DNA from: Thereva unica
Lineage: Eukaryota > Arthropoda > Insecta > Diptera > Therevidae
Direction: 5' to 3'
Assembly: GCA_949987705.1 (NCBI GenBank)
Contig: OX465281.1
Coordinates: forward strand, 28,566,942-28,630,941
DNA: 64,000 nt
Part shown: in pieces, positions 33,150 through 43,074 of the stretch
Position numbering within the stretch: the stretch's first letter is position 1
Layout: each line of letters opens with the position of its first letter
Made by a program: the position numbers and the translations under genes
Notes under the pieces: generated by a model
What the model was told of the DNA's origin: nothing
Database searches by the model: none
What the model saw: only the letters and a program-made list of their open reading frames with translations

Positions 33150-34045
33150 CGATCTAGGTGATATTGGCAAACATTTCGTCAATTTTTTTGCTAAATTTCC
33201 ATGGTGGCCAATTCCTACCTATGACCCTCCTTCCTATCGCGCTACAGCCCATTTCGATCCTTGGTGTGCTCTAAAGATTCAATCCAGTTTATACGATTGC
33301 TTGTTTTCAATTTCGGTTTACTAAGATTATACCCGTGTCTGCTGTTACTGCGTCTTTCTCGGTTTACCTGCTGATCCATCACCTAGTATATTCCCGAAAG
33401 CTAGTTTTTTTTTTGGTATCCATTCTTGCAATATGTCCTGCATACCTTAATCGATCTTTTTAGCCCCTTCGAATGATTTATTGCTTGCAATGATCGTTTT
33501 ACGATGTTTTTGTTATAATCCATTTTAGTGTTAATTTTAATAGAAGCCATCCCGTAATATTGTCCTTTCTACTGTGTATTTAATCAGCCTTGTAAGCTAT
33601 GAGGGTATAATATAGAATTTCTTCAAGTTTTGTCTGTGTCTATTAGATTCGTACATTTGCTTATAGTACACGAAGATTGAGAATATATTTTCAAGAGTAA
33701 CTAGGTGTTCGTTGGTCTAGCCATCCTTCCTGAAGCCTGCTCGATACTCACCTAAGATCTTTTCGGGTTCTAATCTCTCTTTTATGATAAATGTAAACAT
33801 CTTGTAGCCTACAGGCAGTAGCGTGATTCCTCTGTAATTGTTGTAAGATAAATTGTCTCCCTTCTTAGAAATTGGACATCCAACAGATTTCTTTCACTCG
33901 TCTGGTTTACTCCTTCATATAAATTCCTGTAGTTTTTCTAACAGTTCTTGCCCTCCGTCCTTCAGTAGCTCCGCGTAATACTATCTATACCTGAAGATTT
34001 ATTGCCTTTCTCTCCAATGGATCTACGGAGATACAAAATTTGGCA
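33150..34045 (-). pseudogene. LINE-G RT remnant (RTE/R4-like, heavily decayed)
   Basis: Minus-strand pieces in shifting frames read [13 protein letters not shown] and [20 protein letters not shown] (fingers), then [11 protein letters not shown] and TNEHLVTLENIFSI. After a gap comes a thumb-like LRYAGHIARMDT block near 33440. The order matches an RTE/R4-like reverse transcriptase, but many stops and a missing palm mean it is long dead. Its exact ends are uncertain. Confidence 0.6.
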
Positions 34046-34115
34046 TCACTGATAAGTTTGATAGAGTGGTTTTTCACCTTTTTGAGGGCGGGTTTCAAAA
34101 CGCCAGTTCAGATCA

Positions 34116-34572
34116 GGGGCCTCGGTAGTCCAGAGGTAAGGCGCCTGACTGCTATCCCCAGAGGTCCCGGGTTCGAATCCCGGCGGCGCCACGGTCCTTC
34201 GCCTTTCCCACCTAACTTTCCTTCTTTCTTCTTCCCTCTTTACATTCCTGATTCCCCTGTCATAGCCTTCCCTAGTCCTCCCCCGCTCCACCAAGCGCAT
34301 GCCATCGGTTGGTTGATGAGATTCAACTCATTTCAGGAGGCATAACACTCCAGCGAGTTGTTCTCGACGCCCCGATGTCAGAGTCGCGAAATGGTTGTGA
34401 GTAGGTGGAATAAAATATCGCGGCTAGGTTGTGACAGTTACTTCCTTCTCTTCTGTCTATCTTCCGGCTAGAGCTGCTGTTCGACATTCACTCTATACGA
34501 AAAAATAGATTGTCGGCAGTACAAAGGGACTTTCCCTAAGCCTCTAGTCTGTCACATAAAAAAAAAAAAAAG
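34116..34572 (+). mobile_element. SINE1 copy B (best preserved)
   Basis: The tRNA-like head is GGCCTCGGTAGTCCAGAGGT with AAGGCGCCTGACT, then GTCCCGGGTTCGAATCCCGG. The A box (TAGTCCAGAGG) and B box (GGTTCGAATCC) are both good Pol III promoter matches. The body is ~370 bp and the tail 'gtctgtcacat' ends in A(14). The last ~90 bp resemble the LINE-A 3' UTR end (GGCAGTACAAAGGG, CCTAAGC, CATAAAA). Overlapping ORFs are shadows. Confidence 0.88.
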
Positions 34573-34734
34573 ATAAACGAACTGGCTGAAGGTGAAGATC
34601 TGTACATACATATATATTTCTCAGGATTGTGATTTGCAATTTGAAATATGTGATCATTCATCAGTCCATCGCAGATGCTCGGATAAAGCTTTGACTAACA
34701 TGCTAAGAGATAGATAAAAAGAGATTATCAACTA

Positions 34735-34945
34735 AGATAGAATTAAGGATAAAGTCGCTTTGTACTGATTCGATAGTGCTATCATTGATTGAATGCGATG
34801 TCGGACTGCACGCCCAAGATGGAAGGCAAGAGGAAATTTATCTAGGTCAGAAAAATTAAACGGCAAGGGATCATGCTGCGGAGCTGATTCGAGCAACAGA
34901 CCTCTGGGATGGTAGTCGGGGGCCTTAACTCGTATAGGCTATTGA
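34735..34945 (-). mobile_element. SINE2 copy 2 with SINE1-like tail
   Basis: On the minus strand a tRNA-like head (CCCGACTACCATCCCAGAGG, then GCTCGAATC as a damaged B box) leads to CTGACCTAGATAAA. A tail with CAGTCCGACATCGCA and CAGTACAAAGCGACTTTA follows, similar to SINE1 and LINE-A tails. It lies just downstream of SINE1 copy B in opposite orientation. Confidence 0.55.
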
Positions 34946-35280
34946 AAATTTCTGCGAGTAAGGAGCAATTGCGTTCAAGCTTTTTATGGTTTTATATGTT
35001 AGCTTGGCGCCTAAATATGATAAAATCACAAAGTTCCCGCTTTTTGAGGGGTGCGTTTTGAGAGCCGACCATTAGTACCCCTCTTTCAGACAAATAACTG
35101 GAAAAAAGCGAAATTAAATTTCCCATCGAAATGCGCTTTTAAAATTTTTTTTCCATTTCTATTAAAAAATAATCGAAAAACAAAATGAATAGATATCGAA
35201 AAATTAAAAGTTGACCATTTTAAGAAATTTTATAAATTATTTGCTCTTAAAGACTTTTTTTTTTGTTAAAGCCTGCGTCT
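34946..35280. other. Unassigned AT-rich DNA
   Basis: Nothing recognised between SINE2 and the LINE-B fragment. Confidence 0.4.
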
Positions 35281-35504
35281 GCATTTGCTTGATGAAGACT
35301 TGTAGGCGCTCTGTGATGAATTGGGTGACTTTCCATGTTTCGCAACCGTACAAAAGAACTGCCTTAACATTAGAGTTGAACAGCCGCAATTAGGTGTTAG
35401 TGGAGATGATCGGTGATCTCCATATACAGAACAGGCATGCATATGCGCCTCGTGCTTCTGACATCTTCTTCTGCACCGCCATTTTCGGTAATAATACTAC
35501 CGAC
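35281..35504 (-). pseudogene. LINE-B fragment, ~90% similar to 8813-9044
   Basis: It aligns base for base with the LINE-B thumb/C-terminal region ('gatgaagacttgtaggcgct', 'gttgaacagccg', 'aacaggcatgcatatgcgcc'), with a clean 18 bp deletion near 35450. By eye this is the closest pair of LINE-B copies in the window. Confidence 0.8.
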
Positions 35505-36430
35505 ACAAAGTTTTACTGCCGCGTCGAAACGATGTCTCCGAATATCTTGTGGTCCTTCAGGAAATGGCGGCTTCCATGCTTTAGCTTATATGTATACGAT
35601 AGCAGAAGAGCGGGCAGAAAATTGTTGCAAAACAGACACACCAGTAACAAGGATTGTTGTCTAAATAGATGTTAAGTGTAAAGAAAGAGACTAAACAACT
35701 ACAAAGAAAACAGCAACCTCTAGAATGGTAATCGAACGTTTTACGTTTTACGACTATCAAGGCTCACATCGTCTGAAAATGACACGGAGCTCGTTCAAAA
35801 ACCAGAACCATGTACTGGCCTCTGGTGTGAAAACTGAATGAATTAAGTTTTGATTATAAATTCCCTCCTAAATTGAATTTCGAAAATTGGTTAATATTAG
35901 TTTAAAACGGTATCAAGTATCTGTCCTAAGCTTAGCACTATATCAAATACACGGGGATGTATATTTGTGCAGATTTTTTCTTACTGATATAACAATATAA
36001 AAAATAGGGTTTTTACAAAATCCCAGTTTTCGGATTTCAACTTTTCCAGGAAACCGGTTTAAACCGATTTTAAATTATTACAGATAAAAACAAGACATAT
36101 TTACAGAACGATTTGTTAAACCCTTCACAAAACGCATCCCAAAATACAGACAACATAAACTTCGCAGACCATGTTTTCTGGAACAACAGTATCTTCGGTG
36201 CTCATTCGGCCCAGTTTCAAATTAGCAAACCCCTTCTCTATCATTTGTCTCGATGGAGCAGAGTCTGGATGACATCTTTCAAGCCACGGTATTTTTTTCT
36301 CATTAAAAATCTACTCGAAATTCATATTTTTCCATTACTTCGAAAAATTACAAAAATAGCGTCGCTAAAACCACTGCGGCTTGTAATGATCGGAATGTCG
36401 TGAAATTTTTACATATCGTTTGAAGGTTGG
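35505..36430. other. Unassigned DNA upstream of LINE-A
   Basis: No gene recognised. ORFs of 93-96 codons here have no family resemblance. Confidence 0.4.
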
Positions 36431-38897
36431 TACTAATATGGAGTTATGGCGCCACATCCAGCACTTCTATGGCAGTCCCAAAAACACACACACCAGTGTT
36501 CCTGGCAAAGACGCCGAGCTCTTTGCGAGCCTCAACAACTTGCACCAAATTATCAAATGTCCGACAAGAGTCCCTGATATTCCAGGTCAAGGAGCCCATC
36601 TCCTTGACCTGTTTCTTACTTCCCACCCGACGCGGTACTCCATCAAGGTTAGCTCACCCCTTGGCAACTCGGACCATAAACTAATTAGCGCTTATTTCCC
36701 ATATCCATCCTCGACCACAACCACCACAGCACCTAAAAGAACTGTGTGGCACTATGGGAAAGCCAACTGGTTGGGTCTTATACGCTTCTTCCAGGCCACT
36801 GACTGGGATTTGTGTTTCCGTAATGCCAATGCGAACTATGCGGCCCTCTGTGTCACCAAAATTATTCGAGCGGGTATGCGCTTGTTCATCCCTCACTCTA
36901 CCAAATCTGTGAAGCCTAGGCCGAACAAATGGTTCAATGGGGAATGTATGAACGCAATCAAAGCTAAAGAAGCCGCCTATAGAGCATACAGACGTTCGCC
37001 TAATGAGCCACTTCGTCGTGAGTACGTCAAACTTAGAAACTCCTGTAACTCCATCATCAGGAAAGTCAAATCATCATTTGATGATAGACTGAGAAGTGAG
37101 ATTCTTAACTCCACTACAGGCAGCAAAAACTTCTGGTCCTTGGTAACTGCCATCAGGAAGAATTTTACTTCCTCCTCAACACCTCCTTTTATTCACAACA
37201 AGGAAGTGATAACAGAAAGCAAACCCAAGGCCGACCTATTAGCTTCTCTGTTCGCCGCAAATTCTTCTTTAACCGATGCTGCTATGTCACCCCCCACTCT
37301 CGAGAATACCACCCACTCAATGGACGGAGTTCACTTCAGGACTCGCGAGGTGTTTAGGTGTCTCAAGGAACTCGACGCCAATAAATCCACTGGTCCCGAC
37401 AAAATCCCCCCTATGGTACTTAAAAAATGTGCCTCACCTTTGGCTAAACCTCTGCGCAAACTTTTTGCCCTGTCTTACTTCTCCGGAGTGTATCCCGACT
37501 CTTGGAAACTAGCTCATGTTCAGCCAATCCCAAAAAAAGGTGAAGCCAGCGACCCCTTAAACTACCGCCCAATAGCAATTACTTCTGTTCTCTCCAAAAT
37601 CATGGAGACAATAATCAATAAAAAGCTGATGAAATATCTAGAATCCAACCAAATTATACACGACAGGCAATACGGCTTCAGATCTAAACGGTCTACTGGC
37701 GATCTGCTTGTGTGTTTAACCGAGCGTATCAACCAAAGCATTCACAGCTTTGGTGAGTCTAGCCTAGTTGCTCTAGATATATCAAAGGCTTTTGACAGAG
37801 TATGGCACCCAGCTCTGTTGAATAAACTCCAAGCTATTGGTATACACTTAGTTCTAAGGAACTGGATTAAGAGCTTTCTTTCAGGCCGTTCAATCAAGGT
37901 AGTATTGGATGACGTCGAATCCAACCCCCACGCCATTTCGGCCGGAGTTCCCCAGGGGTCAATTCTCTCACCCGCACTTTTTCTAATCTTCATTAATGAT
38001 CTGCTCTCAATCCCCTCCAACCCACTTCACTGCTTCGCTGATGACGGTACTCTGAATTTCTCTTACTCCTTCGACAATATAAGACAAGCACGTGCCAGAC
38101 CTTGTCTTTACCACCGTCAACTGATGTCGGCTTCGATCAACCGGGACATCGAATCGATTCTTCATTGGGGCGAAATGAACCGCGTCGAATTCAATGCCAC
38201 AAAAACGAAGCACTGTCTGATCTCCAACAAAAATTGTACCGACCTTCCTCCTGTCTCGGTGGATGGAGAGAATCTAACGGCTGACTCAACTCTCAACATC
38301 CTAGGGGTAACTTTAACGGAGCATCTGCGATGGAACGATCACATATTCCAAATCGCCAAACAAGCCTCCCAATGCCTTGGATTTCTCAAGAGATGCAAGT
38401 TCCTCCTCCAGCCAGCCGCATTGGCTACAATATACAAATCCTACATTCGGCCGCGCCTCGAATACAACTCACATATCTGGGCAGGCGCCCCAAAAACCAC
38501 CTTGGCTTGTCTCGACAAGGTGCAAAATCGTGCCCTCAAACTCATTGGTGATGGCCCCTTTCGCGCCTCCATAGACACCTTGAGCCACCGTAGGAATGTA
38601 GCAGCCCTCTCCATATTTTATCGCTATTACCATGGCGACTGTTCCACCGAAATTCAAGACCTCCTGCCTGCACGGCAATACTTTTCCCGCAACACAAGAC
38701 TAGCCCACTCGGCTCACCCCCATACCCTACAGCCCCCTCGTTCACGCACAATACGGTTTAGAAGTTCGTTTATGAATAGAACAACTCGACTGTGGAATGA
38801 TCTCCCGCAGTCAGTATTTCCGAACTCGTACAACATCTTAGAGTTCAAACGTGAGGTTCATCGTCATTTTCTTCTACACCCTCCAGACCCCCTCTAA
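36420..38897 (+). CDS. LINE-A ORF2-like protein (endonuclease end + reverse transcriptase)
   Basis: An 825-codon open frame forms the C-terminal three quarters of a non-LTR retrotransposon ORF2. Residues ~12-95 are the end of an APE-type endonuclease (PTRVPD, LLDLFLTSHP, GNSDHKLIS with the catalytic SDH at 84-86). RT starts near 320 (STGPDKIPPMVLKK). Motif A is LDISKAFDRVW with Asp ~453, motif B is GVPQGSILSP at ~510, and motif C is CFADD with Asp 541-542. A thumb and the RLWNDLPQSVFPNSY block (~790-804) follow. There is no RNase H. The endonuclease N-terminus is missing, so the element is 5'-truncated and the printed start Met (with roughly 10 codons) is probably host DNA read through. A ~15-residue insert follows motif C (QARARPCLYHR). 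The clade is CR1/Jockey-like. Confidence 0.9.
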   Translation: MKVGTNMELWRHIQHFYGSPKNTHTSVPGKDAELFASLNNLHQIIKCPTRVPDIPGQGAHLLDLFLTSHPTRYSIKVSSPLGNSDHKLISAYFPYPSSTTTTTAPKRTVWHYGKANWLGLIRFFQATDWDLCFRNANANYAALCVTKIIRAGMRLFIPHSTKSVKPRPNKWFNGECMNAIKAKEAAYRAYRRSPNEPLRREYVKLRNSCNSIIRKVKSSFDDRLRSEILNSTTGSKNFWSLVTAIRKNFTSSSTPPFIHNKEVITESKPKADLLASLFAANSSLTDAAMSPPTLENTTHSMDGVHFRTREVFRCLKELDANKSTGPDKIPPMVLKKCASPLAKPLRKLFALSYFSGVYPDSWKLAHVQPIPKKGEASDPLNYRPIAITSVLSKIMETIINKKLMKYLESNQIIHDRQYGFRSKRSTGDLLVCLTERINQSIHSFGESSLVALDISKAFDRVWHPALLNKLQAIGIHLVLRNWIKSFLSGRSIKVVLDDVESNPHAISAGVPQGSILSPALFLIFINDLLSIPSNPLHCFADDGTLNFSYSFDNIRQARARPCLYHRQLMSASINRDIESILHWGEMNRVEFNATKTKHCLISNKNCTDLPPVSVDGENLTADSTLNILGVTLTEHLRWNDHIFQIAKQASQCLGFLKRCKFLLQPAALATIYKSYIRPRLEYNSHIWAGAPKTTLACLDKVQNRALKLIGDGPFRASIDTLSHRRNVAALSIFYRYYHGDCSTEIQDLLPARQYFSRNTRLAHSAHPHTLQPPRSRTIRFRSSFMNRTTRLWNDLPQSVFPNSYNILEFKREVHRHFLLHPPDPL

Positions 38898-39038
38898 CCT
38901 TTCCTATTCTCCTCTATTCTTCAAACCAAGCTACTACTAGACATTGCACCATGAACTGAACGACATGACGGACTGGTAGTACAAAGGGTTACACCTAAGC
39001 TTGGTTTTTTCATAAAAAAAAAAAAAAAAAAAAAAACA
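36440..39038 (+). mobile_element. LINE-A, 5'-truncated copy with poly-A
   Basis: The ORF is followed by a short 3' UTR (38898-39014) with 'ctactactagacattgcacc', 'ggtagtacaaagggttacac' and 'ctaagcttgg', then an A-run at 39015-39038. The uninterrupted frame and long pure A-tail suggest a fairly recent insertion. No flanking duplication was resolved because the 5' boundary is uncertain. At least seven other LINE-A fragments lie in the window. Confidence 0.85.
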
Positions 39039-39279
39039 TTCTCTAGGGGGTGTGACTTTCGATCCCCAACAAAACTCAAAACACACCGCCATGTCTCGAA
39101 TTCAAGCATTTCAAAACTGCAATTGAATGTTTTATTTTTTTTTCTACTAAAATATAAATCAACTCGCTCGACTAACGAGCTCGTTTCCCTTGTGCATCGA
39201 TTATCTTTAAGTAGGAATAATCGAAAGGATCATTGTGCATAACGAAGATGATCAATGTCCCCTAAAGCACATTCAACAA

Positions 39280-39482
39280 AACATTTGGTGCAGATTATTT
39301 TTTTTTGGTTCAAATTTGCCTTCGTATGCCCGTTTGTACAGATTAGTACTTGGCCATTTAAATCTGTTGGTAAAGTTTAACCGTCTTGAGGCTATATGTG
39401 CTCCAACTAAAAATAGTTAAAAACTCTACGGCCATTATATGCCCCTTAGAGAGTCAAGTGGCCGGTGTTCGCCCGTTGTAAC
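39280..39482 (-). mobile_element. GGCCTTAC-type MITE, partial copy 3
   Basis: The reverse complement starts ACAACGGGCGAACACCGGCC and tracks 6877-7045 throughout ('tttaaatggcc', 'cgggcatacga', 'accaaatgttttgttgaat'). Confidence 0.6.
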
Positions 39483-39689
39483 AAAATTTTTTTATTTTTA
39501 CTTGGGTGAACATACAAAAAGCACACTATTAAATTTTTTTGATCTAAAGCTGTATTGTGTAGATTTCGGTTGGATTCGGATTCGAGCTAATCCGTAAGCA
39601 TTTTACTGATTGATAGGTTGTAAGATTTACTTTTTTTCGGAATGGTCTAAATATCAGAAAGTATCTAATAGTCTAGATGCACTCAGGCG

Positions 39690-39785
39690 ATGTATGTCAG
39701 AGCGAAAAGTTTACCCCGCGCCGATTCATATTTCTTTAGTACTATAGGAGGTATATTGACGGGTTCAGTCGCCAATCCTGAAGAA
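39690..39785 (-). pseudogene. LINE-A RT fingers fragment
   Basis: The minus frame reads TEPVNIPPIVLKKYESARGK then LFALTY, matching LINE-A residues ~322-355 (STGPDKIPPMVLKK...LFALSYF) with a short deletion. It is isolated. Confidence 0.7.
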
Positions 39786-39839
39786 ATTTGCAACCATTGA
39801 GTGTGGGTGGGGCTCTCTCGAGGGCTTATCAGTGTCGAG

Positions 39840-42800
39840 TAGGGAAAAAATGGCGCGTATAACAATGGCTTATAAATCGGCCTTTGATTTGCTTTTTGAT
39901 ATCACGTCTGTCTTGTACCTAAAAGCAGGGATTGTGAATGCAGTGAAATTCTTCTTGATTGAAGGTACTAATGACTGGAAATTTTTATTTCCGGCGGTAG
40001 TAATAAAGACCTTATTTTTCAACCTATAAAGGAGTCTGTCAACTTAAACTCACGTCGAAGTAATTTGTTCGGCAAACGTATGTTCGTTATATAGGCGGCT
40101 TGCTTTGTGCTAATAGCAGTTATATGTACATTTTACAATGTGTCATGTATTCGGCTGAAACCTACAGAATTGGTAGAGTGAAGAATAAATAAACGCATTC
40201 TCTTCTGTAGAACATTAGTTACACAAAAAGTGTCCGAGTTCGCATTACGAAAACACAAATCCCAGTCAATGGCTTTGGTACAATCGAAACAAATCCAGGC
40301 AGTTGCCAGTTTTTTAAAACTGATTCCATTGTGGCAGAAGCTGGATATGCGAAATTAACACTTACATTATGCATTGCCTTTAGAATTTCTTGATAAAAAC
40401 TACCATCTCTGAAAAGATATTCACCCACGCTTATTGCCATATACAAAAAAAACTGACATATCCTTTTTTTTATCTAAACAAAAAACAATCTTAAAACAGC
40501 ACTTTCTCAATTGTGACCCCTTTTATTGCTCACATATGTCATGTTCATTTTACATTATTGCTGGCATTTTCCACTTATATACGTATAAATGCGGCCACCC
40601 ACTTGCGCTGGATGCTGTCCAACAAAGCCACCTACATAATTCATCCCTGCCGCACACATTCTCCCACATACACACCCTCACACATATACAAAATCTTAGG
40701 ATGCAAATATTGCATAACAATTTCAAAGGTTTAATGTCGTTTTAGTCAACATTATCTCTCGGACTAACTTTTTGGTATCCCGTTGGTTAAATTTCCTGCC
40801 TTCATCCTTTCATCTTCATTTCGCCTCCTGTTTTGCCAACCCCTTTTTCGTTTCCTCTACCTCAGATGTAGATAGAAGGGAGTAGGTTTCCTCCATCCCA
40901 GTTTCCAGTGGAGCTGTCCAATTTCTTGTTGTTGGCACACTATTAAAATTTATGCAAGTACAATCACCCCTGGAGCGGTAATAAGACACTGTCAGAGCAT
41001 CTAAATTTAATTACAATAACGAAACAGGACATATACTCACAAATACATAGAGCATATAGATATATGTATTAACAGGTTGGCGCTGCTTGAAGCTTGTGTA
41101 ACCCGGGATGGCTGGGGGTTGACTTACGTTTCCTCTAGAGCTGGGAGACATCCAAATCCCAAATTCCCACCCCATTAAATTTTATTTACATCTGATAAAT
41201 GCGAAAATAAGTTGGAAATTAACCCTTTCAGCTTTCACAGGGGCGAGAGAGTTATAAATTTCCTTCAGCGGCAGGACGAAAAAAAAAATCGTTTAATATG
41301 ACAACTTTCCCCGAGGACTGGTTCAGCGCCAAGCGGCATTTGAGGGCGCTGTGAAAATAATGCAGGGAAGTTAAAATATGAAAGAAAAAAAAATTGCGAG
41401 AAGAAGAAGAAGCTCCCTGAACCGTGGCCCTTAGTCCTGGCGAGTCCTTAAAGTTAACGACGATTCACCCTGTTCCAGTAGCAGCACTTTACCAGCTGAG
41501 CGTTAAGGAAACTTACAGCAACAACAACTACCCAACAACACACCCCAAAAAAAATGGTGAAAAGCTGGAGCCGAGAAATTTATGACATACCCCGAGTGTA
41601 CCCAGCTCCCTAGGGGGTGTGGGTGCGAGTGGTGCTGGCTGGGTGGCTGGGGAAATGGGGAGGAAAAAAATGGGCACTAAACTAAGCGGAAGATTCTACA
41701 GTCTCCTTGAATCCTTGTGCCGTGCCGTTCCATCTCATAATTAACATTGGGAAATGCCTGCCTTCGTTTACATCATCCCTTAAAGATGTTCGCCCTCTCT
41801 CGCGCCGTGCTCCAACTCCTTGTTGAACCACCCGCACTCCCCTCCGACTCCGCCGTGCGACCGTTGTGTGCGGCAAGAGCGCGCGTCGGAGGCTGTAATT
41901 ACTTCGTTTACTGTGAAATTTATAAACCGTAAAATTTTACACTGAAATAATTGTGTCCTGCCCGTCACAAGTTGTTGGCGGCAAGGATGACGACGACGTT
42001 ATGACTGACGATGACGAACAACAACGATGACGGCAACTCCTGGACAGACTCGTCCCACAGCGCGCGACGCCCGAGTCACCACCGGTTTTTGATGAGATTT
42101 TCGTCCACCACTTACCCCACACCAACTCACACAAGGGGATGTCCTCTATACCCACGTCGAAGGTCCTTCCTCTTCCTACCTCACGAATTTCTAGATTGAT
42201 GTACGACAGACACCTCTCCTCAGGAGAGCGCGACAGAAAGTTAGCCTCATGATGGAGGTAATGAAGATTATTGGAATTTTGACAACAATTTGCTTTTGGC
42301 GCGCGGCGAAAATAAATGGTTCCGATGACAAATAATGGGATTAACGGGATATTTGAGGGACCGACGACTTCATACTATATACCCGTCATTAAGGGATGAG
42401 GGATTCCAGTACCGATGAGGGTTGAGGATGGGGGGGGTGTGAGGGACTCGATGAATGCAAAAAGGACTTTAAAAGCCTGAACCGAAAATTTTTGGGATGA
42501 ATTCACTAAATTTTGACAAGCTTTTAAGGAAATTGCATTTGAGTGATATTAAAATGGTGGGAAAATTGATTTTGGTATTATTAAAAAAATTTCCCCAACC
42601 CCCTCCACCTTGTTATCTTCGACTCCATTGTGGAATTTATCTATATGTTTTTTTTTTGAATACAAAACGATGATTGTAAAACGAATACTTTTGCACTTTC
42701 CATTTATCTCCACCAAGGTGGATCACCCGTGGGGATTCCTATATAATTTTATTTAGGACTAGATTTTTTACACCTGTGTACCTTTTACTTACAACTATTT

Positions 42801-42860
42801 GTACCCACATACATACATATTCACTCCAGACTAGATCCTTTTAGTAAAACACATAAAAAT
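39840..42860. other. Unique DNA; one unrecognised ORF and possible regulatory blocks
   Basis: The minus ORF at 40446-40219 (75 codons, MYMAISVGEYLFRDGSFYQE...) has balanced, protein-like composition, but I do not recognise it and see no neighbouring exon. 41150-41340 and 41880-41960 contain strings such as 'ggctgtaattacttcgttta' and 'aaatttataaaccgtaaaat' that resemble clustered homeodomain/forkhead-type sites. These are impressions. 41600-42450 has G/C-rich purine runs. Confidence 0.25.
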
Positions 42861-42890
42861 CCTTACTAATATTATAAATGCGAAAGTAAC

Positions 42891-42923
<33 letters not shown>
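42891..42923. repeat. (TCTG)8 microsatellite
   Basis: Eight tandem tetranucleotides lie between the 5' end and the conserved core of the Helentron-like element, the position where DINE-1/mini-me-type elements carry such a repeat. Confidence 0.9.
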
Positions 42924-43074
42924 TACGCTTTCACGCCTAAACCACTAAACCGATTTTGATGAAATTTGCTACAGACATAGTTTAGACCTTGGAGACGGAC
43001 ATAGGCTACTTTTTATGGAGAAAAAAAGGGTTTAAGGGAGTGAAATGGGGTTCAATAAGTTGTAAGGGGATTTT

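Noticed and set aside
34040..34345. 101-codon plus ORF and 84-codon minus ORF
   Set aside because: Shadows of SINE1 copy B and its flank.
36420..38897. Host gene or retrovirus-like pol
   Set aside because: APE-type endonuclease end plus FADD RT, no protease, integrase, gag or LTRs, and a poly-A tail: a non-LTR retrotransposon.
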